Positions 1-6,647 of a stretch of 12,525 nucleotides of DNA are shown here, one piece after another. The notes beneath the pieces were generated by a model. The model was not told the DNA's origin. It made no database searches and saw nothing but the letters and a program-made list of their open reading frames with translations. Numbering within the stretch: the first letter of the stretch is position 1; each line of letters starts with the position of its first letter. The DNA comes from Planctomycetota bacterium (GTDB lineage: Bacteria > Planctomycetota > Phycisphaerae > Sedimentisphaerales > Anaerobacaceae). The position numbers were made by a program, and so were the translations under genes. The stretch lies in the NCBI GenBank assembly GCA_017885385.1, contig JAFNGF010000013.1, positions 7,507-20,031 on the forward strand, in the 5' to 3' direction.

Positions 1-503
1 AGAAAGTCTGCTCTTTGAGCAACTTGGTTAACAATTCTTTCCCAGGTGGCCAGTTCCTTAGAGGATGTCAACGGGCACGATCTATCCGCATCAATCTCAA
101 GACAGTAGTAACCGGTCAGGCGGCCATCCTGTCCCCATGTTGGCACAACATTACCTGAGAGTGTTCTTGTCTCCTTACTGAAGGAATCGAGATTCTCAGC
201 AAAAGCGAATTCTTGGAGGCATAGCCCTAAGGCGACGGTGGTACCATGTATCCTTGCATCGCTTATGAAAGCAAAGCGACAAGGTATGAAGTCGGGTATC
301 TTACTCTTGTCATGCTGGTCAATATAGGAAATCAAGGCTCGGGTACCCTGGCATGTACCGTTCTGAATTCTGTCTCGGATGTTGGGGGCAACCCATTCGA
401 GATTATATCGAAACTGAAGGCGCGTACCTATGGGCATTGCCAAAGCGAGAATAACATCTTGTCTATAGCGTTCTCTTGCGCCTGACGATAAGCAGAGGAA
501 CAT
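1..503 (-). CDS. Uncharacterised operon protein, partial (C-terminus beyond left edge)
   Basis: The reverse strand is open from an ATG at 503-501 to the window edge, giving 167 codons with no stop. A clear Shine-Dalgarno AAAGGAG (516-510) lies 6 bases upstream, which fixes the start. The protein begins MFLCLSSGARERYRQDVILA and continues with LQFRYNLEWV (about residues 29-38), ALISYIDQHD (about 55-64) and IPCRFAFISDARIHG (about 70-85). It has no signal peptide or membrane segment. Short alternating hydrophobic stretches suggest a mostly beta N-terminal domain. I do not recognise the family with confidence. It lies 77 bp downstream of the ALGFEDR-motif gene on the same strand, so it is probably the fourth member of the DruA/kinase-ATPase operon. 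The function is unknown. The reading frame is well supported by length, RBS and continuity; competing ORFs on the plus strand here are shadows. Confidence 0.8.
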   Translation of the reverse strand, partial: MFLCLSSGARERYRQDVILALAMPIGTRLQFRYNLEWVAPNIRDRIQNGTCQGTRALISYIDQHDKSKIPDFIPCRFAFISDARIHGTTVALGLCLQEFAFAENLDSFSKETRTLSGNVVPTWGQDGRLTGYYCLEIDADRSCPLTSSKELATWERIVNQVAQRADF

Positions 504-509
504 AAAAGA

Positions 510-516
510 CTCCTTT
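510..516 (-). promoter_or_regulatory. Ribosome binding site of the partial fourth gene
   Basis: The reverse strand reads AAAGGAG, 6 bases before the ATG at 503. It is the strongest Shine-Dalgarno site in the left operon and decides the start of a gene that would otherwise be easy to miss because it runs off the window. Confidence 0.75.
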
Positions 517-580
517 CTTTTGCATCTTTATCGAAGGTTTGTTGAATTAAGATTCCACGGCACCATATAACTAATCCACA

Positions 581-1684
581 TCACTCGCGAACAGAAAGTT
601 GCCCAACCGAATTGAGCACGTCACGTAACTGTTTAGTTGTTCCGAAATCTATCAACCATGCGGCCTTACAGCCCTCTGTGTATTCGTGGGCATTGTATTT
701 CTTGGGAATCACGAAAGTTAGCGAAACATCCTGGCGAACCTGCCAAAACAGTTGAATCCCTAGAGACTGCAATTTTGAACCTAGTGGAATTATGTTAACG
801 TGATATTCGCAGTCTTTAACCCCGTATATCGATTCAAGTTTCTCAATAGTCGCCTTATAATCAAAGGTCGAGACTTCATAAGATGGTGCAGTATCTGGAA
901 TCTCGTTGATTTTTCTCAAGGCGTCTGTGCGCCATTGATCTTGCGGTAAATGGGGTTTACCAATCAGCCATATGATTCTATCTTTTGGTCGTGTAATGAG
1001 AGACTGGTCAATATCTGCTATAGCTGCAACGGCTCTCTCGCGTCTAAATGTCGGGAAGACAATCACGGCTTCTGGCAACTTATCCCGTCGGTTCCCCGGA
1101 TGTTCGGGACTCGGGATGATCTTCTGTACGCCTTTTGCCAAGCCGAGGCCATCTTCTTGAGCCCATTTGTTATAATCTTGTTCGTATTCAGAACGCGTGG
1201 GATGATATACTGCCGCTTCGGAGTAGAGGATGCGAAGACTGACATCGCTCTCGAGAATGATTTTCAAGGCGGTCAGGAGAAGTTTTGAAGAGCATACAGT
1301 TATGTCAAATGATACACTAGGCAGTGAGCCGTTACCACCAAGCCCTTTGAGGATGTTCCTGAGTTTAACAGGGAAGTCTTCTTCGTCACACTTGAGGGGC
1401 TGCTCCACAGAATCGCTGAAAACAGACAGAGCACTCTTCAATTTAGATTCATTCTTTGCATTGTCAGGTTCGTTAGTACTATACTGGAAATATATAGACT
1501 TTTTGCTATGATAGCCCTTTTGAATAGCAAGATGTTCAGGAATCGATAGGCAACGATCCTCAAAGCCAAGCGCGCAAAAAAAGAGGTCGTCCTTGCGTTC
1601 AAGTGGTTTATGCGTTTCGAATGGCTCGATATCGGGTAACATGGGAAGGATCTCGAGGAACTCGGTTTCGTGTACGTGAGCCAT
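581..1684 (-). CDS. Uncharacterised Rossmann-like protein with ALGFEDR and PLGSKLQSLG motifs
   Basis: This is a 367-aa soluble protein with no signal peptide or membrane helix. It appears to have two alpha/beta halves. The first half carries LFFCALGFEDRC (34-45), SFDITVCSS (125-133) and ILYSEAAVYHPTRSEY (152-167). The second carries AVIVFPTFRRERA (206-218), RIIWLIGKPH (236-245) and NIIPLGSKLQSLG (297-309). The hydrophobic strand followed by a Gly/Ser-rich turn and helix, repeated twice, looks like a nucleotide- or ligand-binding Rossmann-type fold, possibly CARF-like. I know of no characterised function for this pattern. The ATG at 1684 has AGGA about 9 bases upstream, and the gene starts 22 bp after the kinase-ATPase gene ends, so the two are probably co-transcribed. 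It could be a sensor, a nucleotide-binding regulator or a substrate of the kinase; this is inference. Confidence 0.85.
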   Translation of the reverse strand: MAHVHETEFLEILPMLPDIEPFETHKPLERKDDLFFCALGFEDRCLSIPEHLAIQKGYHSKKSIYFQYSTNEPDNAKNESKLKSALSVFSDSVEQPLKCDEEDFPVKLRNILKGLGGNGSLPSVSFDITVCSSKLLLTALKIILESDVSLRILYSEAAVYHPTRSEYEQDYNKWAQEDGLGLAKGVQKIIPSPEHPGNRRDKLPEAVIVFPTFRRERAVAAIADIDQSLITRPKDRIIWLIGKPHLPQDQWRTDALRKINEIPDTAPSYEVSTFDYKATIEKLESIYGVKDCEYHVNIIPLGSKLQSLGIQLFWQVRQDVSLTFVIPKKYNAHEYTEGCKAAWLIDFGTTKQLRDVLNSVGQLSVRE

Positions 1685-1706
1685 ATGGTTTATCCTAAGG
1701 TCAATA

Positions 1707-4250
1707 TCAGACTAGTGATTCCCCATTTTTCTTTTGTGTGTACGGTAGCTCCGGATGAGGCACAGGATTTCTTTCGTTGGACCAATGCTTCTTGAATTCT
1801 TGCTCGCAGGCTGTTTGGGGGTCTGTAAGAAAATCTTTGAACTCAGATGCATCCCATTTAACAGCTGTGTTTTTGGCCAAAGATGTTCCAAAACTAGGGC
1901 AGTATATTCGGCGCAGCTGCCATCTAAGAGACGGAGTGAACTTGTGTCTGGCACGGCCAAGCTCCATTTCAATGAAGACCGCACGGCGCACAAGCTCATC
2001 CATGAGGTTCTGCTCGGTGCTATGCAATTCTTCGCCGGGCTGCCCCGGCGGTTGGTCGACCTCAATTCGGCTGGTCTCACAAGGAATCCGATCATTACCT
2101 TTTTTCTGTAGGTATCCCTCCCTGAGAATACGCCGCGACAGTGTCCCAAAGTTATAGGCGATAGCATGCATCTCGTCACCGTAAGGCGCATAACTCCGTA
2201 TGAGATTCAGCAGATCACGAGAGACAGATTCGACGGCGGCATGTTGAATATGCGGAGGCACCATGTCTCTGGTTTGTCTGGTTACAGCGCCTTTTTCGAA
2301 AATGCGGCGATACACTTCCAGCAAGTTCGACATATCACCGGAGCAAATGTCGGCAAGTGTTTGAAGGCCGTAGTACTGGTTGTCAATTCTGCCCCTTTCT
2401 TCGCCACGGGCGCGCAGAGCCTTCCCAAGTGAGCCTTCTGCGTATTTTGATTCACCCAAGATATCTTTGGGGCTAGCCTCGTAGTGAGCCAGGCGGAGTC
2501 TGATGGCCAGCAACTCCTCAGCGAACCGGTGAGCTGCCTTGTCCCCGACATTGATATAAAACTGACCGCAATCGATTTCACGAAGCTCCCGGGCAAGTTC
2601 TGCGATCGCAGCCAGCTCGTCAAGACCCACAGCGCCGTACTTTTCGGACGATAATTTAAAGATGTGTGTTGCCTGCCTATCCCATATGACTGGATTCAGG
2701 ATAACTTGGACAGGCTTGGGCAGTCTGTGAACGGAAAAATCATCCACGAGGAATACAATCTTCCTGTCGGCAAAGTAATTAATGCTGCAGCTTAAGAAAC
2801 GAGTAAGTGTTGCCATAAAAGCGGTGTCGGTAGCTCTGTCTGTGTTGTAACCTCGGATCAAAAGGTCATAGCATTTGTCCATTTCGGACTCTATGATCTC
2901 TAGTGCGTGCTGCATAGGTGATACACCATGTAGATAGAGGCGTTCTGCATCCGTGATAGACAGCTTTTCCACAAGAAAATCATGAAATCGTTTTTCCTCG
3001 GATCTGCCAAAACCGAATATGGCTTCTCGGTCGGCACGGTCAGCGACACCGACAAGAGTTTGGACAATTTCGCGGGTCAACAACAAGTTGAAATAGTGCA
3101 CTATTTCTCTTCTAAATTTAGCGGCAGCAGCATCGCTTTTAAGCCAACCGAGGCGGTTTCGCAAGTCCGCACTGCATGAGATGTAGAAACCTGCAATTCT
3201 GGAGTCACGGATGTCTTCCACAGATTTATACAAAAGAGCTTTCAAGCTCAACCGCCGAAAAACCATTGACTTACCACACCCACGTGGGCCGGTGAGAAGT
3301 ACAGGATTTGGGCTTGCAACCTCATTAAACCAAGGGCAAGATTCGGCAAACAAATCCACAAGCAGTTTATCGCTTTTGATATGTTCCGCCGTAATATAAT
3401 CGAAGGGCTCAGAAAGCTCTGGTTCCTTGTTAGGAGGCGACTGGCTTCTTGTGTAAGCACTCTCAAATGAACTCAAAACCTTGCCCGGTACCCACAGTGC
3501 AACTGCCCTATCCTCTTCAAGCATTTGATCCAGAAGTTGCTTGGTTTCGTTGATGAAACGTTTTTCGTCCAGAGCTATTAACTTTCGCCTGCAAATAGAG
3601 TTGGATATCACAATCAGGTGCTCGGTGAACCATCTATGGTCATCCTTTTCTTTTCGGGACGGGTGGTTCGCTGGTTTAAGCGAACCCAGGTCAACGACTT
3701 TGACCTTGATTTCCTCCGCGCTACTACCGGGAACACGAGAGCGATACAACATAACGTTGGCCGGGCGGAGATCATCATGGCGCAAGACCAGATCCTGGAG
3801 CGTACTCAAGACTTCGCAAAGTTCCCGAACATAGTTGCGTAAGAAGGAGGCCTTAATTTCGTGCTTCGCTAAGTAGTCGGGCAACGTCCATCCGTCAACA
3901 TATTCTTCAATGAAACAGACGAATTTCTTTTTTTCGCCATTTGACAATGTGAATTCTACTAAACCACAATCAATATACTGCGCAAATTTATCCTTGCCCG
4001 TTAGCTTTCTGGCTAACTTAGCTTCACGGAGATAGGAACAAGCCATATAATCTGCATAGGTGGTAAACTTTATAGCGACATCGCCATCCAATTCATCAAG
4101 ACCCTTCCACACAACACCTTTGAAACCCTCGTCTATTGGATCGCTCGGATAAAATTTACGTCCGCGCACGTCGATTTCACGAGGGACGATATCGCGGTTT
4201 TTCAAATCCGCTTTTGTTTTCGCGTCCATCTCTATTCTCTCATTTACCAT
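1707..4250 (-). CDS. Fused protein kinase and ORC/AAA-type P-loop ATPase
   Basis: This 847-aa protein has two catalytic modules. Residues about 35-215 form a compact protein kinase: glycine-loop remnant EGFKGVVWKG (41-50), VAIK with Lys61, a likely helix-C Glu76, hinge-like FIEEYVDG (113-120), catalytic loop HDDLRPANV (158-166) and a DLG metal-binding motif (187-189). The usual HRDLKPEN is altered: Asp replaces Arg, and Arg162 replaces the catalytic-loop Lys. The C-lobe is short. Residues about 283-700 form an AAA/ORC-CDC6-like ATPase with Walker A GPRGCGKS (321-328) and Walker B KIVFLVDDFS (497-506). A later segment, ADICSGDMSNLLEVYRRIF, resembles a sensor-2/lid helix. The C-terminal ~120 residues look like a winged-helix or helical region. 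There is no transmembrane segment. It starts 31 bp after the DruA-like gene, and its Shine-Dalgarno is weak. It is likely the signalling or motor core of the operon: infection sensing through the ATPase and phosphorylation through the kinase. That role is inferred. Confidence 0.9.
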   Translation of the reverse strand: MVNERIEMDAKTKADLKNRDIVPREIDVRGRKFYPSDPIDEGFKGVVWKGLDELDGDVAIKFTTYADYMACSYLREAKLARKLTGKDKFAQYIDCGLVEFTLSNGEKKKFVCFIEEYVDGWTLPDYLAKHEIKASFLRNYVRELCEVLSTLQDLVLRHDDLRPANVMLYRSRVPGSSAEEIKVKVVDLGSLKPANHPSRKEKDDHRWFTEHLIVISNSICRRKLIALDEKRFINETKQLLDQMLEEDRAVALWVPGKVLSSFESAYTRSQSPPNKEPELSEPFDYITAEHIKSDKLLVDLFAESCPWFNEVASPNPVLLTGPRGCGKSMVFRRLSLKALLYKSVEDIRDSRIAGFYISCSADLRNRLGWLKSDAAAAKFRREIVHYFNLLLTREIVQTLVGVADRADREAIFGFGRSEEKRFHDFLVEKLSITDAERLYLHGVSPMQHALEIIESEMDKCYDLLIRGYNTDRATDTAFMATLTRFLSCSINYFADRKIVFLVDDFSVHRLPKPVQVILNPVIWDRQATHIFKLSSEKYGAVGLDELAAIAELARELREIDCGQFYINVGDKAAHRFAEELLAIRLRLAHYEASPKDILGESKYAEGSLGKALRARGEERGRIDNQYYGLQTLADICSGDMSNLLEVYRRIFEKGAVTRQTRDMVPPHIQHAAVESVSRDLLNLIRSYAPYGDEMHAIAYNFGTLSRRILREGYLQKKGNDRIPCETSRIEVDQPPGQPGEELHSTEQNLMDELVRRAVFIEMELGRARHKFTPSLRWQLRRIYCPSFGTSLAKNTAVKWDASEFKDFLTDPQTACEQEFKKHWSNERNPVPHPELPYTQKKNGESLV

Positions 4251-4281
4251 ACTCTTACTCGTTTAGATGCTCCATAAAACA

Positions 4282-5508
4282 TCATTTATGCCCATTTGGC
4301 CAAAGACGGAAATCATCGCGATTGTAATGCTGATAATCCATATTGCGCTCGGCGCGAGATATAAGCCATCTTCGAATGAATTCATCAGATAAATATTTTG
4401 CTGACCAATCGTAGAAGCAAGGACGACTCGTTTCTCCACGAAGGAAACGGAGTGTATTCCTTCCCAGTGGTGCGGCAAAGATTTCGCGACAGATTCCGTG
4501 GTATAGGAGGTCAGTGGGAAGACCTACGCTGGCAAGACACTTTTTGATTACTTCGCGTTTGTTTCTAAATCCGGAACCCCACGCCGGATGTTTTGCCGTT
4601 GGTTGGCAGTTATTCTCCGCAAACTCGAAGATCTTTTCGTATACTCCGTTTGAGAAGTGGAATTCACCAGAGCCCTTCGTAAACCCAAGGCTCTTCCAAT
4701 AGCTAAAACCGTTAATGCGAATACGGTTGTAAATCGACGAACGTCCCAGTGCGGAAGTAGTCGTCACGAGGGCGAGGTATGGTCGGTGTTCGATCTTTCT
4801 TATAAGAGAAATGCGTCTACAGTACTTTTCGCGAAATGCAGTCCTCACCTCGTTGGTGAGAGTTAGCATGGCGATGAGCTTACCACAGATCAAGTGCGAA
4901 TATGGTGGTACGGCTCCAAGAACGTATGCGTCCATAATGTGATAAAGTCTGTCCCTTTTGGTCTCACGATTCCATCCGATCCATTGGTCGCGAGCCTTTA
5001 GGGAAAAGACAGGATCGCCAAGACCAAATAAACCAATCAGCTTACTATTGTGTTCATCAAAGACGAGGAACCTTAGACGTCGTCCGTACCCTGCCGAAAC
5101 AGGAATGCTCCAGTGTAAGCAAGCATAGCGAAAAAGCAGTGCATACAGCGTATCTGGCTTGACTAAAACCAGCTTTGGCGAGATGGCATCGGGGCACACT
5201 TCGTCGCCGTTTGCAATAAAATCTATTAGTTGGTCTTCGAGCGGTTCGAGATGTCGAGCGGCTACGGACTGTGTTTTAGCGACGGCTATGCTGTTTATCC
5301 GCCGGTAATCTTCCTTTTTTGCACAATCAGGGAGTCGAATGCTTTCCCTAACGACGCTGAAACCCTGCTTTCGGAGCATTTGGAGGATGGACCTACGCAG
5401 GTTCTTAGCTATTGCATTTTTCGCCTCTCGGACGTGCACAGAGTATTCTCCAAATGTTCGATTAACGGATATCGCATCATATTCGTTGATAGGGAATTTG
5501 TCAACCAA
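4282..5508 (-). CDS. DruA-family (DUF4338) protein
   Basis: This 408-aa protein matches my knowledge of the DUF4338 family, which includes DruA of the Druantia anti-phage system. Diagnostic stretches are SAGYGRRLRFLVFDE (138-152), LKARDQWIGW (170-179), DAYVLGAVPPYSHL (193-206), CGKLIAML (208-215), TSALGRSSIYNR (251-262), YWKSLGFTKGSGEFHF (270-285) and REIFAAPL (341-348). The biochemical role of DruA is not established. Residues 1-110 are helical and variable. The start used here is TTG at 5508. It lacks a Shine-Dalgarno, but an in-frame TGA at 5544-5542 allows no earlier ATG, and starting at the next internal Met (residue 44) would remove helices that look like part of the protein. It is the first gene of the left operon. 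No DruB-E, DruH or DruM-like gene is visible, so this is not a canonical Druantia locus; I therefore give no gene symbol. Confidence 0.88.
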   Translation of the reverse strand: MVDKFPINEYDAISVNRTFGEYSVHVREAKNAIAKNLRRSILQMLRKQGFSVVRESIRLPDCAKKEDYRRINSIAVAKTQSVAARHLEPLEDQLIDFIANGDEVCPDAISPKLVLVKPDTLYALLFRYACLHWSIPVSAGYGRRLRFLVFDEHNSKLIGLFGLGDPVFSLKARDQWIGWNRETKRDRLYHIMDAYVLGAVPPYSHLICGKLIAMLTLTNEVRTAFREKYCRRISLIRKIEHRPYLALVTTTSALGRSSIYNRIRINGFSYWKSLGFTKGSGEFHFSNGVYEKIFEFAENNCQPTAKHPAWGSGFRNKREVIKKCLASVGLPTDLLYHGICREIFAAPLGRNTLRFLRGETSRPCFYDWSAKYLSDEFIRRWLISRAERNMDYQHYNRDDFRLWPNGHK

Positions 5509-5558
5509 TATCTGTATAAGATTTGGAATCGGAACGGAACATCATATCCCCCTGCGTT
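5501..5558 (-). promoter_or_regulatory. Candidate leader/promoter of the DruA-like operon
   Basis: Only about 50 bp separate the terminator from the TTG start. The reverse strand holds TATGAT (5546-5541), a 5/6 match to a -10 box, but the -35 position falls in the terminator T-tract and is poor. The same bases can be read as GGGGG followed by ATGATG, opening a 14-codon ORF (5545-5501) whose TGA overlaps the start of the DruA-like gene. The two readings (promoter, or translated leader with coupling) cannot be separated by eye. Confidence 0.3.
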
Positions 5559-5593
5559 AAAAGAAAAAAAGCCCTGTGGGTTACACAGGGCTT
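5559..5593 (-). terminator. Intrinsic terminator reading leftward
   Basis: A 10-bp perfect stem (5569-5578 with 5584-5593; AGCCCTGTG core) has a 5-base loop GGTTA. On the minus strand it is followed by a run of T broken by one C, the classic layout of a Rho-independent terminator. On the plus strand the hairpin has no T-tract, so it works in one direction. It lies downstream of the 16S fragment and just upstream of the DruA-like gene. It would therefore stop transcription coming from the rRNA remnant, or act as a leader terminator if the operon promoter lies further right. Confidence 0.85.
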
Positions 5594-5626
5594 CAGTATC
5601 AAGTAACAGTTGAGTCTCCGGTTTAG

Positions 5627-5647
5627 CCCCGCCACCAGTGGGCGGGG
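5627..5647. repeat. GC-rich inverted repeat (hairpin)
   Basis: CCCCGCC (5627-5633) pairs with GGCGGGG (5641-5647) around a 7-base loop. No T-tract follows on either strand, so it is not an obvious terminator. It lies between the 16S remnant and the terminator, where a 16S-23S spacer would begin, and may be a relic of spacer structure or an RNA-stabilising hairpin. Confidence 0.6.
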
Positions 5648-5685
5648 TCCTCTTGCAGCGAAAGGCCTGACTTAAGCTTATCCTT

Positions 5686-5966
5686 TAGAAAGGAGGTGGT
5701 CCAGGCGCAGATTCGCCTACGGTTATGTTGTTATGACTTGATGCTATTTATTGGGCTTACTGTCGGGAGGGGGCGACCTTTTTGCGATTAGCTCCACCTC
5801 ACACGGGTTCGCGTCGCTTTGTAGTCGCCATTGTAGCACGTGTGACGGTCTGGACATAAAGGACGTGATGACTTGAGGTCATGGCCAGCTTCCTCCGCTT
5901 TTGCACCGCCAGTCCCCCTAGAGTCGACGGCACGACCCGCTGGCAATTACGGACATAAAAAACGAC
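5686..5966 (-). pseudogene. Truncated, decayed 3' part of a 16S rRNA gene
   Basis: The plus strand reads as the reverse complement of a 16S 3' end. AAAGGAGGTG (5689-5698) is the complement of the anti-Shine-Dalgarno region. Positions 5718-5739 match the 1492-1513 universal primer site with three mismatches. CCATTGTAGCACGTGTG (5828-5844) is exact. GATGACTTGAGGTCAT (5867-5882) has one mismatch to the conserved form. Similarity fades near 5966, at about E. coli position 1110. Roughly E. coli 1300-1490, including most of helix 44 and the 1400-region decoding strand, is reduced to about 40 unalignable bases (5740-5785). It cannot work as ribosomal RNA. No 23S, 5S or 5' part of 16S is seen nearby. 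The E. coli coordinates are from memory and approximate. Confidence 0.85.
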
Positions 5967-6091
5967 TGGGAAAGATTCAGAGATGGTGTGAGACGCAAAC
6001 CTTTTGTGTACATGCCTATGCCCTCTTTTTCAACTGGCGATCCTTGAATCCAGCCGTTCTCTTTGATTTCAGAACCGTGCAAGAAGCCCAA
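5967..6091. other. Non-coding stretch, nothing recognised
   Basis: Between the end of the recognisable 16S similarity and the next possible ORF I see no gene, repeat or RNA. It may be further-decayed rRNA, but I found no conserved 16S block to support that. Confidence 0.4.
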
Positions 6092-6430
6092 TTAGTCATC
6101 CTTGCTATTTGTTTTTTGGGGCGAGGGGTTCTGACCCGCGGGCTTTACATCTGGTTTCGGAGTACTTGGTTTTGGCTTCATCCCGCCCTTCTTGATGGCA
6201 CCTTCAGAGAGTTTTCCTGCGGCTTTCTTAACCTTGGCTGGCCGCCCGTTATTAATCCGCTCCAGGATCTTGTCCGGGGGCGATTCAACGACGCAGAACG
6301 ATAATGACTTTGTTGTGTTGACCGGCCCGAATCCGGTGCTTGTTTGCCTTGGTATTTTCCTGTCATCGCCTGTGCCAATCGTGTATTTAGACTTGCATGC
6401 CTGGGTTTGCAAGTATGACTTTTTCATCAT
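6092..6430 (-). CDS. Small basic Lys/Pro-rich hypothetical protein (doubtful)
   Basis: This is a 112-aa ORF starting MMKKSYLQTQACKSKYT. The middle reads PPDKILERINNGRPAKVKK (about residues 51-69), where NGRPAK resembles an AT-hook core. The tail, about residues 70-112, is low-complexity and rich in Lys, Pro, Ser and Asn, so it is probably disordered. There is no strong Shine-Dalgarno before 6430. A candidate minus-strand promoter with a perfect TTGACA -35 lies about 80 bases upstream. The composition fits a small DNA-binding or scaffold protein. A plus-strand ORF (6192-6509) overlaps it, and neither has a recognised homologue, so this could be a chance ORF in decayed sequence. Confidence 0.35.
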   Translation of the reverse strand: MMKKSYLQTQACKSKYTIGTGDDRKIPRQTSTGFGPVNTTKSLSFCVVESPPDKILERINNGRPAKVKKAAGKLSEGAIKKGGMKPKPSTPKPDVKPAGQNPSPQKTNSKDD

Positions 6431-6507
6431 TCCACTGCATACGCAAGAGCTTATGCGGATGAGATTTATAAGTTTTCCATGGGCGGTGCGGATGAAACAG
6501 AGGAACT

Positions 6508-6536
6508 GATGTAAGACTATGGTTATATCGTGTCAA
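6508..6536 (-). promoter_or_regulatory. Possible minus-strand promoter sharing a -35 region
   Basis: The reverse strand reads a perfect TTGACA (6536-6531), a 17-base spacer and TACATC (6513-6508), which is a poor -10 (3/6). The -35 overlaps that of the rightward promoter. It could drive the small ORF at 6092-6430. Weak evidence. Confidence 0.25.
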
Positions 6537-6558
6537 TAATCAACGGTCTGTGTATAAT
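6530..6558 (+). promoter_or_regulatory. Sigma70-like promoter of the ATPase/nuclease gene
   Basis: GTGTCA (6530-6535, 4/6 to TTGACA), a 17-base spacer and a perfect TATAAT (6553-6558) preceded by TGTG, so also an extended -10. Transcription would start near 6565, giving a leader of about 80 bases before the ATG at 6648. It is the best promoter in the window and shows that the large gene is transcribed independently of the left operon. Confidence 0.7.
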
Positions 6559-6634
6559 GATACCTACGGAGCTGTCATTCTTGTGTGGGAGCCAAATGCT
6601 TAAAAAGTTATATTTGCTTACTTTTGATTATGAC

Positions 6635-6640
6635 GAAGGA
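6635..6640 (+). promoter_or_regulatory. Ribosome binding site deciding the start at 6648
   Basis: GAAGGA lies 7 bases before ATG at 6648. The frame stays open upstream to a GTG at 6585 and an ATG at 6630, but neither has such a site, and the upstream residues read as non-conserved. So 6648 is the preferred start. Confidence 0.65.
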
Positions 6641-6647
6641 ATCTTCG

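Noticed and set aside
246..485. 79-aa plus-strand ORF
   Set aside because: It is antisense to the partial minus-strand gene, which has a strong RBS and is open to the window edge; this is a shadow.
1707..4250. Many 60-160 aa ORFs on both strands within the kinase-ATPase gene
   Set aside because: They overlap a gene with clear kinase and Walker motifs, and none has recognisable domains or a good ribosome site.
4282..5508. Complete Druantia system
   Set aside because: Only the DruA-family member is present; no DruE helicase or other Druantia genes are in the window.
5594..5685. A tRNA or 5S gene between the 16S fragment and the terminator
   Set aside because: The stretch has one GC hairpin but no cloverleaf, no TTCRA loop and no 5S-like blocks.
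5686..5966. Functional 16S rRNA gene
   Set aside because: It is truncated at about E. coli 1110, lacks most of 1300-1490 and has changes in near-universal sites.
6192..6509. 105-aa plus-strand ORF before the giant gene
   Set aside because: No motif or RBS; it overlaps the promoter-proximal region and an equally weak minus-strand ORF.
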